Assembly (NCBI GenBank): GCA_035541755.1 | Contig: DATKMQ010000093.1 | Coordinates: 38,884 to 102,883 of the forward strand | Length of the DNA stretch: 64,000 nt | Reading direction: 5' to 3' | DNA from: Syntrophorhabdaceae bacterium | GTDB taxonomy: Bacteria > Desulfobacterota > Syntrophorhabdia > Syntrophorhabdales > Syntrophorhabdaceae | Part shown: positions 43,791-53,287 of the stretch, one piece after another | Layout of the letters: every line of letters starts with the position of its first letter | How positions within the stretch are numbered: the first letter of the stretch is position 1 | Notes under the pieces: generated by a model | Seen by the model: the letters and a program-made list of their open reading frames with translations, nothing else | Databases searched by the model: none | Told to the model about the DNA's origin: nothing | Position numbers and translations under genes: made by a program

Positions 43791-44870
43791 CTAGCGGCGT
43801 CCGCCGCCGCCGTGAGAGGGCGCCTGTGCACCCGAACCGCCGCGTGAAGCGCCGCCGGTCTGTGACCCGGACCGCATAGACGGGGACGGTGCTCCACGAG
43901 AAACAGGCCTTGCGTTTGCACGCGGGGCAGCCCCTCCCATTGAGCCCCCGCGCAAAGACGGGTTGGCTGTCCGCGGCGCCGGGGATGCCATCCTCTCGGC
44001 GGGCGAAGGTGTGTTCAATGAACCCCCCCTGCGAAAGGGCGGGGTGACCGTCCTTGCGTTCGGCACCGCCATGCGTTCGTGGGGCGCATGAAACACCCTG
44101 GTTGCGGCGCCGGGGACCCCTGTGGAGATAAAATTCCCCGAACGCGGCGCGCCCACACCGGCAAACGTTCGTCCGTTATATCTGCCCATAGGATCGATTC
44201 TGAACACCCTGTGGGCTGTGATATCATTGAAATGGTTTGATAAGAAAACGGCCCTGTGATGAAAGAAAATGGTCCTGTGAAAGTCGTGGAGGATAAAATA
44301 TCCGGGAAACCAGAAACCACCGCACCAGAATGGAAAGGGTATCCAGGCATACAGGTAATAAAAATCAGGCGGAGGCGCATAGTACGTGATCACGGGCGGT
44401 CCCTCATCATAATAGTAGTTGTTGATTGCAGCGGGATCCGGGTAATTTTCCGCGCCGGCTATTTGGGGTTGTCCCGATCCGGTATACGGAGAAATCGCCA
44501 GACCCATCTGGGTGTCCACGTCATTGAGTCTTCTTAAGGCTTCATCCCTGTTCACGGACAATCTTCCACCCAGGGCCGCATCGCTCACCGCATTCTGCAA
44601 TTCACCCATAACATCGGGCGTAACAGGGTAATCGGCAATCCATCCGTTCCGGGGGGCTATGCCGATTTGACCGAGCCGTGTCTCGGCTTCCACTTCATCG
44701 TCGGTCGTTCCGAGACCGAGGGCGGACGTGAGCGCCACGGCAAAATCGCCCTCACGCACCGTTTGTGCCCCTACCGGCGGCGGCCCCGATTGGGCATGAA
44801 GCACTGGCGGCGTAAATACGAATAAAAGGCCGATAATGATCGCCCCCTTTCTTCGAAAGGATATTTTCAT
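43791..44870 (-). CDS. Exported hypothetical protein with low-complexity C-terminus
   Basis: A 359-residue secreted protein. MKISFRRKGAIIIGLLFVFTP is a signal peptide. Residues about 30-140 are helical and acidic. A central Tyr/Pro/Phe-rich block (ITYYAPPPDFYYLYAWIPFP, then FHRTIFFHHR) resembles DUF3300-type exported proteins. The last 110 residues are rich in Gly, Ser, Arg and Pro and probably disordered. The AAGGAGG ribosome site is good. I cannot assign a function. Confidence 0.7.
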   Translation of the reverse strand: MKISFRRKGAIIIGLLFVFTPPVLHAQSGPPPVGAQTVREGDFAVALTSALGLGTTDDEVEAETRLGQIGIAPRNGWIADYPVTPDVMGELQNAVSDAALGGRLSVNRDEALRRLNDVDTQMGLAISPYTGSGQPQIAGAENYPDPAAINNYYYDEGPPVITYYAPPPDFYYLYAWIPFPFWCGGFWFPGYFILHDFHRTIFFHHRAVFLSNHFNDITAHRVFRIDPMGRYNGRTFAGVGAPRSGNFISTGVPGAATRVFHAPHERMAVPNARTVTPPFRRGGSLNTPSPAERMASPAPRTANPSLRGGSMGGAAPRANARPVSRGAPSPSMRSGSQTGGASRGGSGAQAPSHGGGGRR

Positions 44871-45138
44871 GATATCTACCTCCTTACCGGATAATTTCCC
44901 CCTGTCGCACTATTCCAATTAAATGCTCAAAATGGTCGAGCGGCTGCGCCTCAATACCCGATAAACCTAAGGCTCGAATCACAACTTGTAAAGGGAACCG
45001 CGCAAATATGGGAGGGCATGCCTCACAGGGCCTGCCTTACGCGTTATCGCTGTATTGTGCTCTTAACAAATGGACCTGCTGTCATGAATGTCTCACGCCT
45101 GTCGCGACGCGCAGGCGATCAGTACCTCCACGGACCCG

Positions 45139-45561
45139 CTATTTCTTGAGGCTTGAAAACCACATGTATCCGTCATAGATGTCTTCGTCCAGAAAAACGA
45201 ATAGAAACTTTCTTCTGTCGTCGGTAATAGTATCCTCATCATAATAGTAAGACCAGAGCGTTCTCACCTTAAGCCCTAAGGGGAGCTTTTCCTTGCCCTT
45301 ACCGAAAGGCTCCCCGAGAACTTTCAGCACATCTTCTCCGGTGGACACACCCGGCTGCAAGGATGTCTCGAGGGGCGTGATCTCAGGCAGCCTCCCTGCA
45401 CGCGCATGTACGTCACAACCCGCGGCCAGAACCATCATGGCCATGAGACAGGTGAGTGTGATCCCCTTTTTCTCCCAGGAATTCTTCCTGCGCCCGTCCG
45501 GTAGTGCACGCGAGACCCTGGTCCTGGCTCTTTGGTTTCCCTTATCGCCTTTTTTCATCAC
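45139..45561 (-). CDS. SmpA/BamE-like small lipoprotein
   Basis: A 140-residue protein. A hydrophobic signal with lipobox VLAAGC (Cys about 49) follows an unusually long, basic N-terminus, so the true start may be downstream or non-ATG. The mature part (PLETSLQPGVSTGEDVLKVLGEP) has the SmpA/OmlA beta-alpha pattern seen in BamE and related envelope lipoproteins. It stands alone. Confidence 0.65.
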   Translation of the reverse strand: MMKKGDKGNQRARTRVSRALPDGRRKNSWEKKGITLTCLMAMMVLAAGCDVHARAGRLPEITPLETSLQPGVSTGEDVLKVLGEPFGKGKEKLPLGLKVRTLWSYYYDEDTITDDRRKFLFVFLDEDIYDGYMWFSSLKK

Positions 45562-45894
45562 ATCCGATGCGTATAGCTTGATGGGGATACGCTCTCTTTG
45601 TTCCGCGGGATCTTTGAGCTACTTGCAAAAGTGGGGGGTATGAGAATCATGAACCGGACAGACGGACGACATAACACCATCAGCCTGCCCGGCGTCTTGC
45701 GACCCCCCGTTTTTCTCCGCTCGACACACCTGTTCGGACCTTTTACGCGCCCTTTACCGATGTTCACGCATCCCCTCCAGCCGCCTCATGTCTCTGTGAT
45801 AGCAAAATCATCATGGGGTAAGTATACGGGGAAACGATAAGGCCGTGTATACCGGTTTGGTGCGCACTTAGTACTTAGGCAAATTAGGTATTTA
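45562..45894. other. Intergenic stretch with nothing recognised
   Basis: These 333 bases between the lipoprotein and the PAS-LuxR gene hold only short frames without a signal peptide, ribosome site or motif. No terminator or repeat was seen apart from a short palindromic TTAGTACTTA near 45870. Confidence 0.4.
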
Positions 45895-47697
45895 CTATGA
45901 TAGAGATAATAAATAGGACTGGAGATTTATCTTTTTATTCGCTATATTGAGCTTTCGTCTGATGTTGTAGCGATGAATATCGATGGTTCTGGGGGAAAGG
46001 TTTAATATCTGCGATATTTCTTTGGTCGTCTTGCCTTTCTTCATGAGATCCGCTATCTGGATCTCTTTGGGCGTAAAATTCTCATACCGTGAAGCCATGC
46101 TCCTGATAAACGGCGAGAGTATATTGTTGAGGTTTGATTCGATAATGTCCACAATGGCCCTGTCCTGAGGGCGACCCGCTTTGAGCCTGTCAACGTAAGG
46201 CAGGACAAGTTCCTTGATATTGTGAAAGATCTTCCCCTCAAGCTCGCTGTTGTCCTTTTCACGATGTTGTAAGAGAACGCGCAGGGCGGCATTTGTCTCC
46301 TCAAGGCTTCTCGACTTGTTTTCGATCTCTTCCTGCATCTTTTTCCGTTCCGTAATATCGACGACTGTACCCTCGTAAAACAAATCCTTGCCGTCTGAGC
46401 TCCTTACCATCCGCGCGTTCATGCTGACCCACATCGTATTTCCATCACGATTGCGGCAGTGAAGTTCAAAATCATGCACCTGTCCGAATTTTGCAAGCCG
46501 GCCTACGAGTTCGGTCCGTTGGGCAGGGTCAGCGTAAATCTCATACGTTACATCCTTTACCCGCCTCTTCATATCTTGAGCGGACTTGTATCCAAACAGT
46601 GCAGCGAAGGCAGGGTTAGCACTTAAGATATCGCCCTCAACGGTCGTCTGAAAAATGCCCTCTCTTGCCTTCTCAAAAATATGGCGGTATTTTTCCTCTG
46701 AGGCCATGAGCGCCGCCTCTGCCTTTTTACGTTCCGTTATATCGGTGAATGATGCAATATTCTTCCTGGTGCCGGGGATACGTGCGATATTAATAAAGAC
46801 GTCTCTCGCCTTTCCATACCTGTCAACGATCTTCAACTCATAGCTTCCCGGGGCCTTGTCCGGATCGAGTGCGCGTATTTGCTGATATTCCTGGATCCTT
46901 TGCAAGTCGTTCTTGGCTGCAAATTCGATGGCCTTTCTTTTGCCTTCCAGGGCCTCGGGCGGGTACCCGACGAATCTGATCGATTCTCTGTTTGACAGGG
47001 ATATGGTGGTATCCTCTTCCATGATTATCATAGCAGTTCCGGTATTCTGGAAGATTGTCCGGTAATAGATTTCGGAATGCTTCAGCGCCTCCTCAGTCTT
47101 CTTATGTTCGTTGATTTCGAGTTGCAGTCGCTCGTTCGCTCCGGACAGCTCTTTGGTACGGGTCTTCACAAGTTCCTCAAGATTGTCCCGATAGAGCTTC
47201 AATTCCTCCTCGATCTTCTTGCGGTCATTGATGTCGCGGGAAAGCACGAGGATGCCCATCAAGGTGCCGTCGTATATCAGGGGTGTGGCATTGATCTCGG
47301 TCCATCTGGGACCCGACGCCGTGTTATAGTAAAGTTCGAAGGCCGGTACCGCCTCCCCTCGCACTACTGCATTGAGGCCCTCTTGCACCGCCCGTCTGTC
47401 CTGTTTTTGCACCATGTCAAGACAGCTTCTCCCCATGAACCATTCTCTCGGATAACCGGCCCGCTCGAGCAGCACGTGGTTTACAAACATGAAACGACCT
47501 TCGGTATCCAGGACAAAGAGGCTGTCGTACATGTTCTCTATAACCAGTCTGTAGAGAATACTGTTCTTTTGCAGGATATCCTCCATCTGCAGGCGGTCTT
47601 TGGACTGAGCGCTCGCAATCTTCTGTGCAGGGGTTATTTTTCGGGGGCGAGCCTTACGTTGCGGCGGGGTCTTTTGCTTTTTGCGCGTGCGTTCCAT
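45895..47697 (-). CDS. PAS-domain regulator with LuxR-type DNA-binding domain
   Basis: A 600-residue cytoplasmic regulator. Three PAS/PAC modules lie at about 40-165, 205-325 and 330-455 ([50 protein letters not shown]). A coiled coil joins them to a C-terminal LuxR helix-turn-helix: [21 protein letters not shown] and [19 protein letters not shown]. No kinase or receiver domain is present, so it works as a one-component sensor. The basic N-terminus (first 35 residues) is probably disordered. Confidence 0.9.
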   Translation of the reverse strand: MERTRKKQKTPPQRKARPRKITPAQKIASAQSKDRLQMEDILQKNSILYRLVIENMYDSLFVLDTEGRFMFVNHVLLERAGYPREWFMGRSCLDMVQKQDRRAVQEGLNAVVRGEAVPAFELYYNTASGPRWTEINATPLIYDGTLMGILVLSRDINDRKKIEEELKLYRDNLEELVKTRTKELSGANERLQLEINEHKKTEEALKHSEIYYRTIFQNTGTAMIIMEEDTTISLSNRESIRFVGYPPEALEGKRKAIEFAAKNDLQRIQEYQQIRALDPDKAPGSYELKIVDRYGKARDVFINIARIPGTRKNIASFTDITERKKAEAALMASEEKYRHIFEKAREGIFQTTVEGDILSANPAFAALFGYKSAQDMKRRVKDVTYEIYADPAQRTELVGRLAKFGQVHDFELHCRNRDGNTMWVSMNARMVRSSDGKDLFYEGTVVDITERKKMQEEIENKSRSLEETNAALRVLLQHREKDNSELEGKIFHNIKELVLPYVDRLKAGRPQDRAIVDIIESNLNNILSPFIRSMASRYENFTPKEIQIADLMKKGKTTKEISQILNLSPRTIDIHRYNIRRKLNIANKKINLQSYLLSLS

Positions 47698-47847
47698 GGG
47701 GGCGTCCTGAATCCTTCTAATGCTATCAAAGAGCCCCTGCAGGTGTCAACAGCAAAGAAAGCGGTCGGGCTTAGTCCTTGTGGGGGGTATGCCCAATATG
47801 ATATGTTCTATCGTAGCATCTTATGAGCTATCCGTGGGGGCCACAAA

Positions 47848-48996
47848 TTGTTGAACGGGAACACGGAAGATCCTCTTGAAATATCGATTCACGGCGTTCG
47901 ATCGCTTCTTAAGGAGAAGACGGCCGGCGTGCATCTTGTTGACATTCGGGAGCATGAAGAGCTTGCTGTCGGCTTCATTGACACATCTGTATCCATCCCG
48001 AACAGCGCGTTACGAGAAACCGTGCAACACGTTTTGCCCGATAAGAATGCGCCTCTCATACTGTATTGCGCCTCCGGGGCACGTTCCCTTCGCGCCGCCA
48101 CAGCGCTGAAAGGGATGGGCTATCAAGATGTGCGGTCCATGGCCGGAGGATTCAACGCCTGGGTTGAAGCGGGCTTCGATATCAAAACAAAGGGCGTGAT
48201 GACAACCGATCAGATCAAGCGCTATAGCCGACAACTCTTAATGCCTGAAATCGGCGAACAGGGCCAGTTAAGGTTGCTCCGCTCACGGGTGCTCGTGGTG
48301 GGCGCCGGCGGATTGGGGAGCCCCGTCGCTTTCTATCTCGCCGCCGCGGGGGTAGGAACCCTGGGAATCGTCGACTTTGACAGGGTCGATCTTTCCAATC
48401 TGCACAGGCAGATACTTTACGACACGAAGGATGTGGGACAACCGAAGACCGCGTCAGCCAGACGGACGATCCACCGGATAAACCCCGATATATCGGTCAT
48501 CGCCTATCAGGAACGGTTCACAGCGGATCGAGCTTTGGAAATTATCGCCCCCTACGATATCGTTGTGGACGGATCGGATAATTTTGGCACCAAGTTTCTC
48601 GCCAACGACGCGGCCTTCTTTGCGGGAAAACCATTCGTCTTCGGAGGCGCTATAAGATTTGAAGGACAGGCGAGCGTCTTTTTCCCAAAGGCAGGCGGAC
48701 CGTGCCTGCGCTGTATGATGCCTGAGATTCCGGCGCCGGAGACTGCGCCGTCATGAAGCGAAGTGGGCGTGCTCGGGGTCGTTCCCGGGCAGATCGGCCT
48801 GGTTCAGGCCGCTGAAGTCATCAAGCTGATCTTGAAAAAAGGCAGATCTCTCACCGGTCGTTTCCTGATCTACGATTTAATGGAGGCTGATTTCAGGACT
48901 TTTACGGTGGAAAGAAACCCGGTCTGTCCTCTCTGTGGGGGTAAGCCAACGATCAGAGACCTGACAGGCGACTACCAGGGCGTGTGCAGCGATTAA
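47848..48996 (+). CDS. moeB: Rhodanese-MoeB/ThiF fusion, candidate selenoprotein (Sec at the E1 catalytic position)
   Basis: One gene of 382 codons read through a UGA at 48754-48756 (codon 303). Residues 1-115 are a rhodanese domain with the active Cys 74 in LYCASGARS. From about 118 an E1-like adenylating domain begins, with the ATP motif GAGGLGSP at 152-159, the R-Q-I-L-Y contact, and zinc ligands in CLRCMMPE and CPLCGG. In MoeB and ThiF the motif is (S)C-x-x-A/V-G-V-L-G-x-x-P/V-G; here the reading is PS-UGA-SEVGVLGVVPG, so UGA replaces the catalytic Cys exactly. Both halves stay in one frame. A SECIS-like hairpin follows. The protein should activate the C-terminus of MoaD, ThiS or another sulfur carrier. 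The TTG start has a GGGGG site; selenocysteine-specific machinery is not in this window. A pseudogene or base error is the alternative. Confidence 0.82.
48754..48791 (+). promoter_or_regulatory. Candidate bacterial SECIS element
   Basis: After the in-frame UGA (48754-48756), TGCTCGGG (48770-48777) pairs with CCCGGGCA (48784-48791): eight base pairs with one U-G. The six-base apical loop GTCGTT starts with G. The loop begins 21 bases after UGA, within the 16-37 base range of bacterial SECIS elements, and the loop has the required early G. Confidence 0.75.
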
Positions 48997-49002
48997 TAGA
49001 GT

Positions 49003-49476
49003 TCAACGGCCAACATCCTCTTTACCCGTCATCTCCTCTACGTCTATCCTGACAACCGCCGTGAGATCGAGCTTCTCATCGGGGATTTTCCCGTAGCCGC
49101 CCTCGGGCTGGTATTTCTCCATAAGGCCTTTAAGCGCACGGATCTTTTCCTGCCTGTCTTCCAGGATAAAAGCCCTCCCTTTCATGATGACGCTGCGATA
49201 TCGGTACGCGGCCTTGCAGGGGCTACCGCTCGTCTTTACATACGAGATAGGAAAGTCCACCTCGAAGCAAACCCGGTTATCTTGCTTGATGTCTTCTATC
49301 TTCTCTCCTTCTTGCGCGGAGTGTATGTAGATCTTCCCTTCGTCATAAAGGAAATTGAGGGGCTTTATCACGGGATAGCCGTCGTGTCGGTTCGTGGCGA
49401 GTCGTCCCACATAGGCCTCTGACAGTAGCCTGATTAATATGTTCTTGTCTTTGATCTCCTTTCTTGCCACTCGCAT
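49003..49476 (-). CDS. Pyridoxamine 5'-phosphate oxidase-family flavin protein
   Basis: A 157-residue split-barrel FMN-binding protein. AYVGRLATNRHDGYPVIKPLNF starts the barrel, GKIYIHSAQEGEKIEDIKQDNRVCFEVD continues it, and SVIMKGRAFI-like strands follow. This family (nitroimidazole resistance/PNPOx-like) holds FMN, heme or F420, and the precise reaction is unknown. It is convergent with the candidate selenoprotein gene, only six bases apart. An AGGGAGGG ribosome site precedes the ATG. Confidence 0.85.
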   Translation of the reverse strand: MRVARKEIKDKNILIRLLSEAYVGRLATNRHDGYPVIKPLNFLYDEGKIYIHSAQEGEKIEDIKQDNRVCFEVDFPISYVKTSGSPCKAAYRYRSVIMKGRAFILEDRQEKIRALKGLMEKYQPEGGYGKIPDEKLDLTAVVRIDVEEMTGKEDVGR

Positions 49477-49529
49477 CAGTTCCCTCCCTCTGTCTCAATT
49501 CAGTTTCCGGAAGATCGTATCTTAGCCGA

Positions 49530-50186
49530 TCAGCCGGCGTCTCGTCCGCAAGAACAGGCGCTTATGATTTTAAGAAACGTCCGGCACGTGCCCGGGATAT
49601 TATCCGACATGGTAACGGCTGTGACCACAGCCACGCCATGGGCGCCTGCTTCAATAACGCTACGGCAATTGCCAAGGTTGATGCCCCCGATTCCGATGAC
49701 AGGCAGGTTGACGCTCCGCCTGATCTCTGCCACACCGATAAGCCCCGGAAGGTATCCCAGATCATCCTTGGTTGCCGTGGGAAAAACGCCGTTAACCGCT
49801 ACGTAGTCCGCGCCGTTTAAGGCCGCTCCTATCGCCTGTTTCGCCGTCTTCACGGACACACCAATGATGAGATCGTCGCCAAGCAGTCTGCGCGCCTCCC
49901 GTAATGGCACGTCCTCCTGACCCAGGTGGAGTCCGTCGGCCTGTACCTCTCTCACCACCTCCACCGCATCATTGATAATCAGGAACGCATTATAAGATCG
50001 CGTCATGTTAAGGGCTTCCCGGGCTTCTCTTACAAAATCCTCATGAGGCAACTCCTTTTCCCGAAGCTGGATGATTCGGATTCCCCCCTCAAGCGCGAGC
50101 TTTACCTGTTCGAGCACCGGGTATCCTTTATGCAGGCGGGAATCGGTCACGAGATATAAGCGATAATCAGAGGGGACGGGTTTCAT
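49530..50186 (-). CDS. thiE: Thiamine-phosphate synthase ThiE
   Basis: TIM-barrel enzyme of 218 residues that joins HMP-diphosphate and thiazole phosphate into thiamine phosphate. Motifs: IIQLREKELP (about 37), LIINDAVEVVREVQADGLHLGQED (about 70-92), GVSVKTAKQA, and the phosphate loop PVIGIGGINLGN with VAVVTAVTMS. It lies 37 bases after thiM. No TPP riboswitch was recognised upstream of either gene. Confidence 0.95.
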   Translation of the reverse strand: MKPVPSDYRLYLVTDSRLHKGYPVLEQVKLALEGGIRIIQLREKELPHEDFVREAREALNMTRSYNAFLIINDAVEVVREVQADGLHLGQEDVPLREARRLLGDDLIIGVSVKTAKQAIGAALNGADYVAVNGVFPTATKDDLGYLPGLIGVAEIRRSVNLPVIGIGGINLGNCRSVIEAGAHGVAVVTAVTMSDNIPGTCRTFLKIISACSCGRDAG

Positions 50187-50223
50187 CAGTCACACCCACC
50201 GTTCATCAGTATGATCTGCCACG

Positions 50224-51036
50224 CTATCTATATCGGAGATTGAGCTTCTTCATCATGGTCTTGTCAGATAGGCTAAAAAGTGCATCGTAGAGGGCAACCT
50301 GGAAGCTCCCCGGTCCCTGTGACAGTCGCGCCGCTTCCTCGCCCGCAAGTCCGTAATAGGCGAGTGCACACGCAGTGGCCGTGAGGGTATCCGGTTCTAC
50401 AGCACAGAAACACGAAATGGCTGTGGTTGCCCCGCACCCCGTGCCGGTTACCCGTCCGAACATGGGATGGCCGTTTCTCACCTCTATCGCATCTTTCCCG
50501 TCTGTTACATAGTCGACTGCACCGGTCACGGCGATAACCTTCTTCAAATTCCGCGCGTGTGCGAGTGCCCCGTCCCGCACCGCATCCACTGTTTCGAGGG
50601 AATCCACGCCCCGGATCTTGATCTCATCGCTGATAAGAGACATGATCTCCGACGCGTTACCCCTCAAGACCGTTACCGGGACTTCCGCGAGGATGCGCCT
50701 CACCGTATCGGTCCTGAACGGTGTGGCCCCGGAACCGACCGGATCCAGCACGATCGGTATGCCTCTTTTGCCGGCGGCGGCCCCTGCAATCAGCATGGAC
50801 CTGATCCATTCTTCAGTCAGTGTGCCGATATTGAGATTCAACGCGCTCGCGAAAGAGGCCACGGCCTCCATCTCTTCAGGCGCATGCGCCATGATCGGGG
50901 ATGCTCCGATGGCGAGAGTCACGTTGGCCGTAGAGTTCATCACGACAAAATTCGTGATGTGATGAATCAGGGGCTGCTGTTTCCTGATCTCACGCACTAT
51001 TTCTACGGTCTTTCTTGATAGCTCCTGTTCGTTCAC
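50224..51036 (-). CDS. thiM: Hydroxyethylthiazole kinase ThiM
   Basis: Salvages the thiazole moiety for thiamine synthesis by ATP-dependent phosphorylation. PLIHHITNFVVMNSTANVTLAIGASPIMAHAPEEM at residues about 20-55 (given as landmarks only) and VLDPVGSGATPFRT, LRGNASEI and GTGCGATTAI (the anion hole with the catalytic Cys-like turn) are characteristic. The open frame runs back to 51258, overlapping nifS; the GTG at 51036 has a GAGGAG site and gives the normal size of 270 residues. It shares direction with the upstream nif cluster. Confidence 0.94.
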   Translation of the reverse strand: MNEQELSRKTVEIVREIRKQQPLIHHITNFVVMNSTANVTLAIGASPIMAHAPEEMEAVASFASALNLNIGTLTEEWIRSMLIAGAAAGKRGIPIVLDPVGSGATPFRTDTVRRILAEVPVTVLRGNASEIMSLISDEIKIRGVDSLETVDAVRDGALAHARNLKKVIAVTGAVDYVTDGKDAIEVRNGHPMFGRVTGTGCGATTAISCFCAVEPDTLTATACALAYYGLAGEEAARLSQGPGSFQVALYDALFSLSDKTMMKKLNLRYR

Positions 51037-51133
51037 GTCTTTCTCCTCGGGTTCATTCCCGCCATCTCTGTCGTTGATTTCTGTCCTACGGGTTGCGATA
51101 CTTACGGGCGGCCATTCGTTCGGCGCGACCGTA

Positions 51134-52318
51134 CTATGATGCAGTGGCGCATACGTTACTTTCCACGTTCCAGTAAGGCGACATAGATCGGAGCCGCTCG
51201 ATAACGGGCGGCAGCTTTTCAATGACAAAGTCGATCTCCTCCTCGGTATTGTAAACACTGAGGCTGAATCTCACCGACCCGTGGGCCATGGTATAGGGTA
51301 CACCCATGGCGCGCAGTACGTGGGAAGGCTGAAGTGATCCGGACGTGCAGGCCGAACCGGAGGACGCGCAGATGCCATGGCCGTCCATGAGCAGAAGGAT
51401 GCTTTCCCCCTCAATGAACTCGAAGCTGATATTTGTGGTATTGGGAAGACGTAGTGCCCCTCCCCCGTTTACCTTACAGTTTGAGATGCGCTTGAGAAGT
51501 TCCTTTTCAAGCTTGTCCCGAAGCTGTCTCACTCGGGTATTTTCCTGTTTCATGTTACTTGAAGCCAGTTCGCATGCCTTGCCCAGGGCTACGATGCTCG
51601 GGGTGTTTTCCGTGCCGCCCCTGCGACCCTTCTCCTGATGGCCTCCGATAAGAAAAGAGGAAAATTTCGTACCCTTCCGAAGATAGAGCACGCCTATGCC
51701 TTTGGGGGCATGAAGCTTATGCCCCGATAACGAGAGCATATCAATGCTATTCTCTTTCATATTGATGGGTACCTTGCCCACGGCCTGTACTGCGTCTGTA
51801 TGAAAAAGGGCACCCCGTTCCCGGGCGAACTGAGCCGCTTCTTCAACAGGGAAGATAACGCCCGTTTCATTATTTGCCCACATGAGGCTCACCACAGCCG
51901 TATCCGCTGAAAGGCTTTTCTTATACTGGTCCATGTCCAGGTTCCCGTCGGCATCGACCTCCAGGGTCGTCACCCGGTAGTTGCTCTCGGCGAGATGCTC
52001 GCAAAGGGCCTTCACAGCGGGGTGCTCCACACGGCTCGTAATGATGTGCCGTTTGTCCGGTTTCACAGAGAGGGCCGAACGAATGGCGGTATTGTCGCTT
52101 TCTGTGCCACAGCTCGTAAAGATGATCTCGTCCGGGCTAGCCCCGATCAAGGCCGCCACCTGTGCGCGGGCTTGGGCAAGCTTTTTGGCTACCTGCCCCC
52201 CGAAACTGTGCATACTCGATGGATTTCCGTAGAATTCGGAAAAATATGGTGTCATCTCGGCGAGCACCTCGGGGGCGACCCGCGTCGTAGCGTTATTATC
52301 GAGGTATATGGTTTTCAT
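51134..52318 (-). CDS. nifS: Cysteine desulfurase NifS/IscS type
   Basis: PLP enzyme of 394 residues that takes sulfur from cysteine for iron-sulfur clusters. MKTIYLDNNATTRVAPEVL starts the family fold. PLP Lys is in LSLSGHKLHAPKGIG, and the persulfide Cys in GICASSGSACTSGS. The frame extends to 52411 but the ATG at 52318 overlaps the nifU stop by ATGA and has a GGAGG site, so I use it. It is in one run with iscR and nifU. Confidence 0.95.
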   Translation of the reverse strand: MKTIYLDNNATTRVAPEVLAEMTPYFSEFYGNPSSMHSFGGQVAKKLAQARAQVAALIGASPDEIIFTSCGTESDNTAIRSALSVKPDKRHIITSRVEHPAVKALCEHLAESNYRVTTLEVDADGNLDMDQYKKSLSADTAVVSLMWANNETGVIFPVEEAAQFARERGALFHTDAVQAVGKVPINMKENSIDMLSLSGHKLHAPKGIGVLYLRKGTKFSSFLIGGHQEKGRRGGTENTPSIVALGKACELASSNMKQENTRVRQLRDKLEKELLKRISNCKVNGGGALRLPNTTNISFEFIEGESILLLMDGHGICASSGSACTSGSLQPSHVLRAMGVPYTMAHGSVRFSLSVYNTEEEIDFVIEKLPPVIERLRSMSPYWNVESNVCATAS

Positions 52319-53151
52319 TGCGAAACCTCCTCCACAACGAGTTCGGGTGAAACAAGCTCGCGGAGCTTGGTCTCGACAAAGCCTTTGAGCGTGAGTTGTG
52401 ACGCCTGGCAAACTGCACAGGCACCCCGCGTGGCCACAAGAACCCTGTTGCCAACGATATCGACGAGATCGATATCGCCGCCGTCGTGTCGTAATGACGG
52501 ACGTATTTCTCTGTCTATGATTTCTTCGATCATCCGTATCTTCTTCAAGTTCGTAAGCCTCGGCTTTGCCGATTCTAAAGCTTCCTGCTCGGGTTGCGCA
52601 TATATCCTGTCGATGAGCTCCTGAATCTTCTCATGACACTTCTTGCAGCCGCCGCCCGCTTTGGTGTAATTCGTAACTTCATCTACCGTTGTCAGGTGGT
52701 TCTCTCTTACGGCTCGCTCGATCTCCTTGTCGGTGACGCCGAAGCACTCGCACACAATCTCCCCTTCTTTCTTGGGTGACTCGGAGCCTCTATAGTGTTC
52801 GATGGCCTTTTCCAGGGCTTCCTGTCCCAGGACGGAGCAGTGCATCTTCTCGGCAGGCAGGCCGCCAAGATAGTCGGCAATGTCCTGGTTGGTGATCTTC
52901 ATGGCATCCTCTATGGTCATGCCCTTGATCATTTCCGTCATGGCCGAAGCCGATGCGATGGCGCTTGCACATCCGAAGGTCTTGAATTTGGCATCGACTA
53001 TCTTTTTGTTTTCGTCCAGCTTAAAAGTGAGTTTTAAGGCGTCTCCACAGGCGATAGATCCTACCTCGGCCACGCCATCGGGGTTCTCAATCTCCCCTAC
53101 GTTCCGGGGATTGAGAAAATGTTCTTTCACTTTATCGGTGTATTCCCACAT
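52315..53151 (-). CDS. nifU: Iron-sulfur scaffold protein NifU
   Basis: A 278-residue scaffold with all three NifU parts: an IscU-like N-terminal domain (about 1-125, with Cys in SIACGDAL, FGCASAIAS and KMHCSVLG), a central BFD-type [2Fe-2S] domain (about 130-185; CECFGVTDKEIERAV, then GGGCKKCHEKI), and a C-terminal Nfu domain with CAVCQASQLTL. Full-length NifU is known from nitrogen fixers but also occurs as the general Fe-S scaffold of epsilon- and deltaproteobacteria. No nif structural genes are seen here, so housekeeping assembly is likely. Confidence 0.95.
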   Translation of the reverse strand: MWEYTDKVKEHFLNPRNVGEIENPDGVAEVGSIACGDALKLTFKLDENKKIVDAKFKTFGCASAIASASAMTEMIKGMTIEDAMKITNQDIADYLGGLPAEKMHCSVLGQEALEKAIEHYRGSESPKKEGEIVCECFGVTDKEIERAVRENHLTTVDEVTNYTKAGGGCKKCHEKIQELIDRIYAQPEQEALESAKPRLTNLKKIRMIEEIIDREIRPSLRHDGGDIDLVDIVGNRVLVATRGACAVCQASQLTLKGFVETKLRELVSPELVVEEVSQ

Positions 53152-53287
53152 AGTCCTCTCCTTGCGATTCCATCTTCGCGCCCGTCCATATCCGATGATC
53201 CGGGGGCATCCAATAAAAAGCTGTACTCCTAATTATAACTATCGGCGATCTGAATGGCAAATCGGCTCATACGGCATTCCATGCGCC

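Noticed and set aside
48763..48996. Separate small gene of 77 residues after a truncated MoeB
   Set aside because: It is in the same frame as the upstream part, starts at a valine in the middle of the conserved G-V-L-G motif, has no ribosome site, and continues MoeB homology including the CPLCG zinc ligands. One recoded gene explains it better.
51037..51133. TPP riboswitch before thiM
   Set aside because: The conserved CTGAGA and the ACCTGATCTGGATAATGCCAGCG-type core are missing, and the gap is only about 97 bases next to the nifS stop.
51037..51258. Longer ThiM start at 51258
   Set aside because: The extra 74 residues are the nifS end read in another frame and are not ThiM-like.
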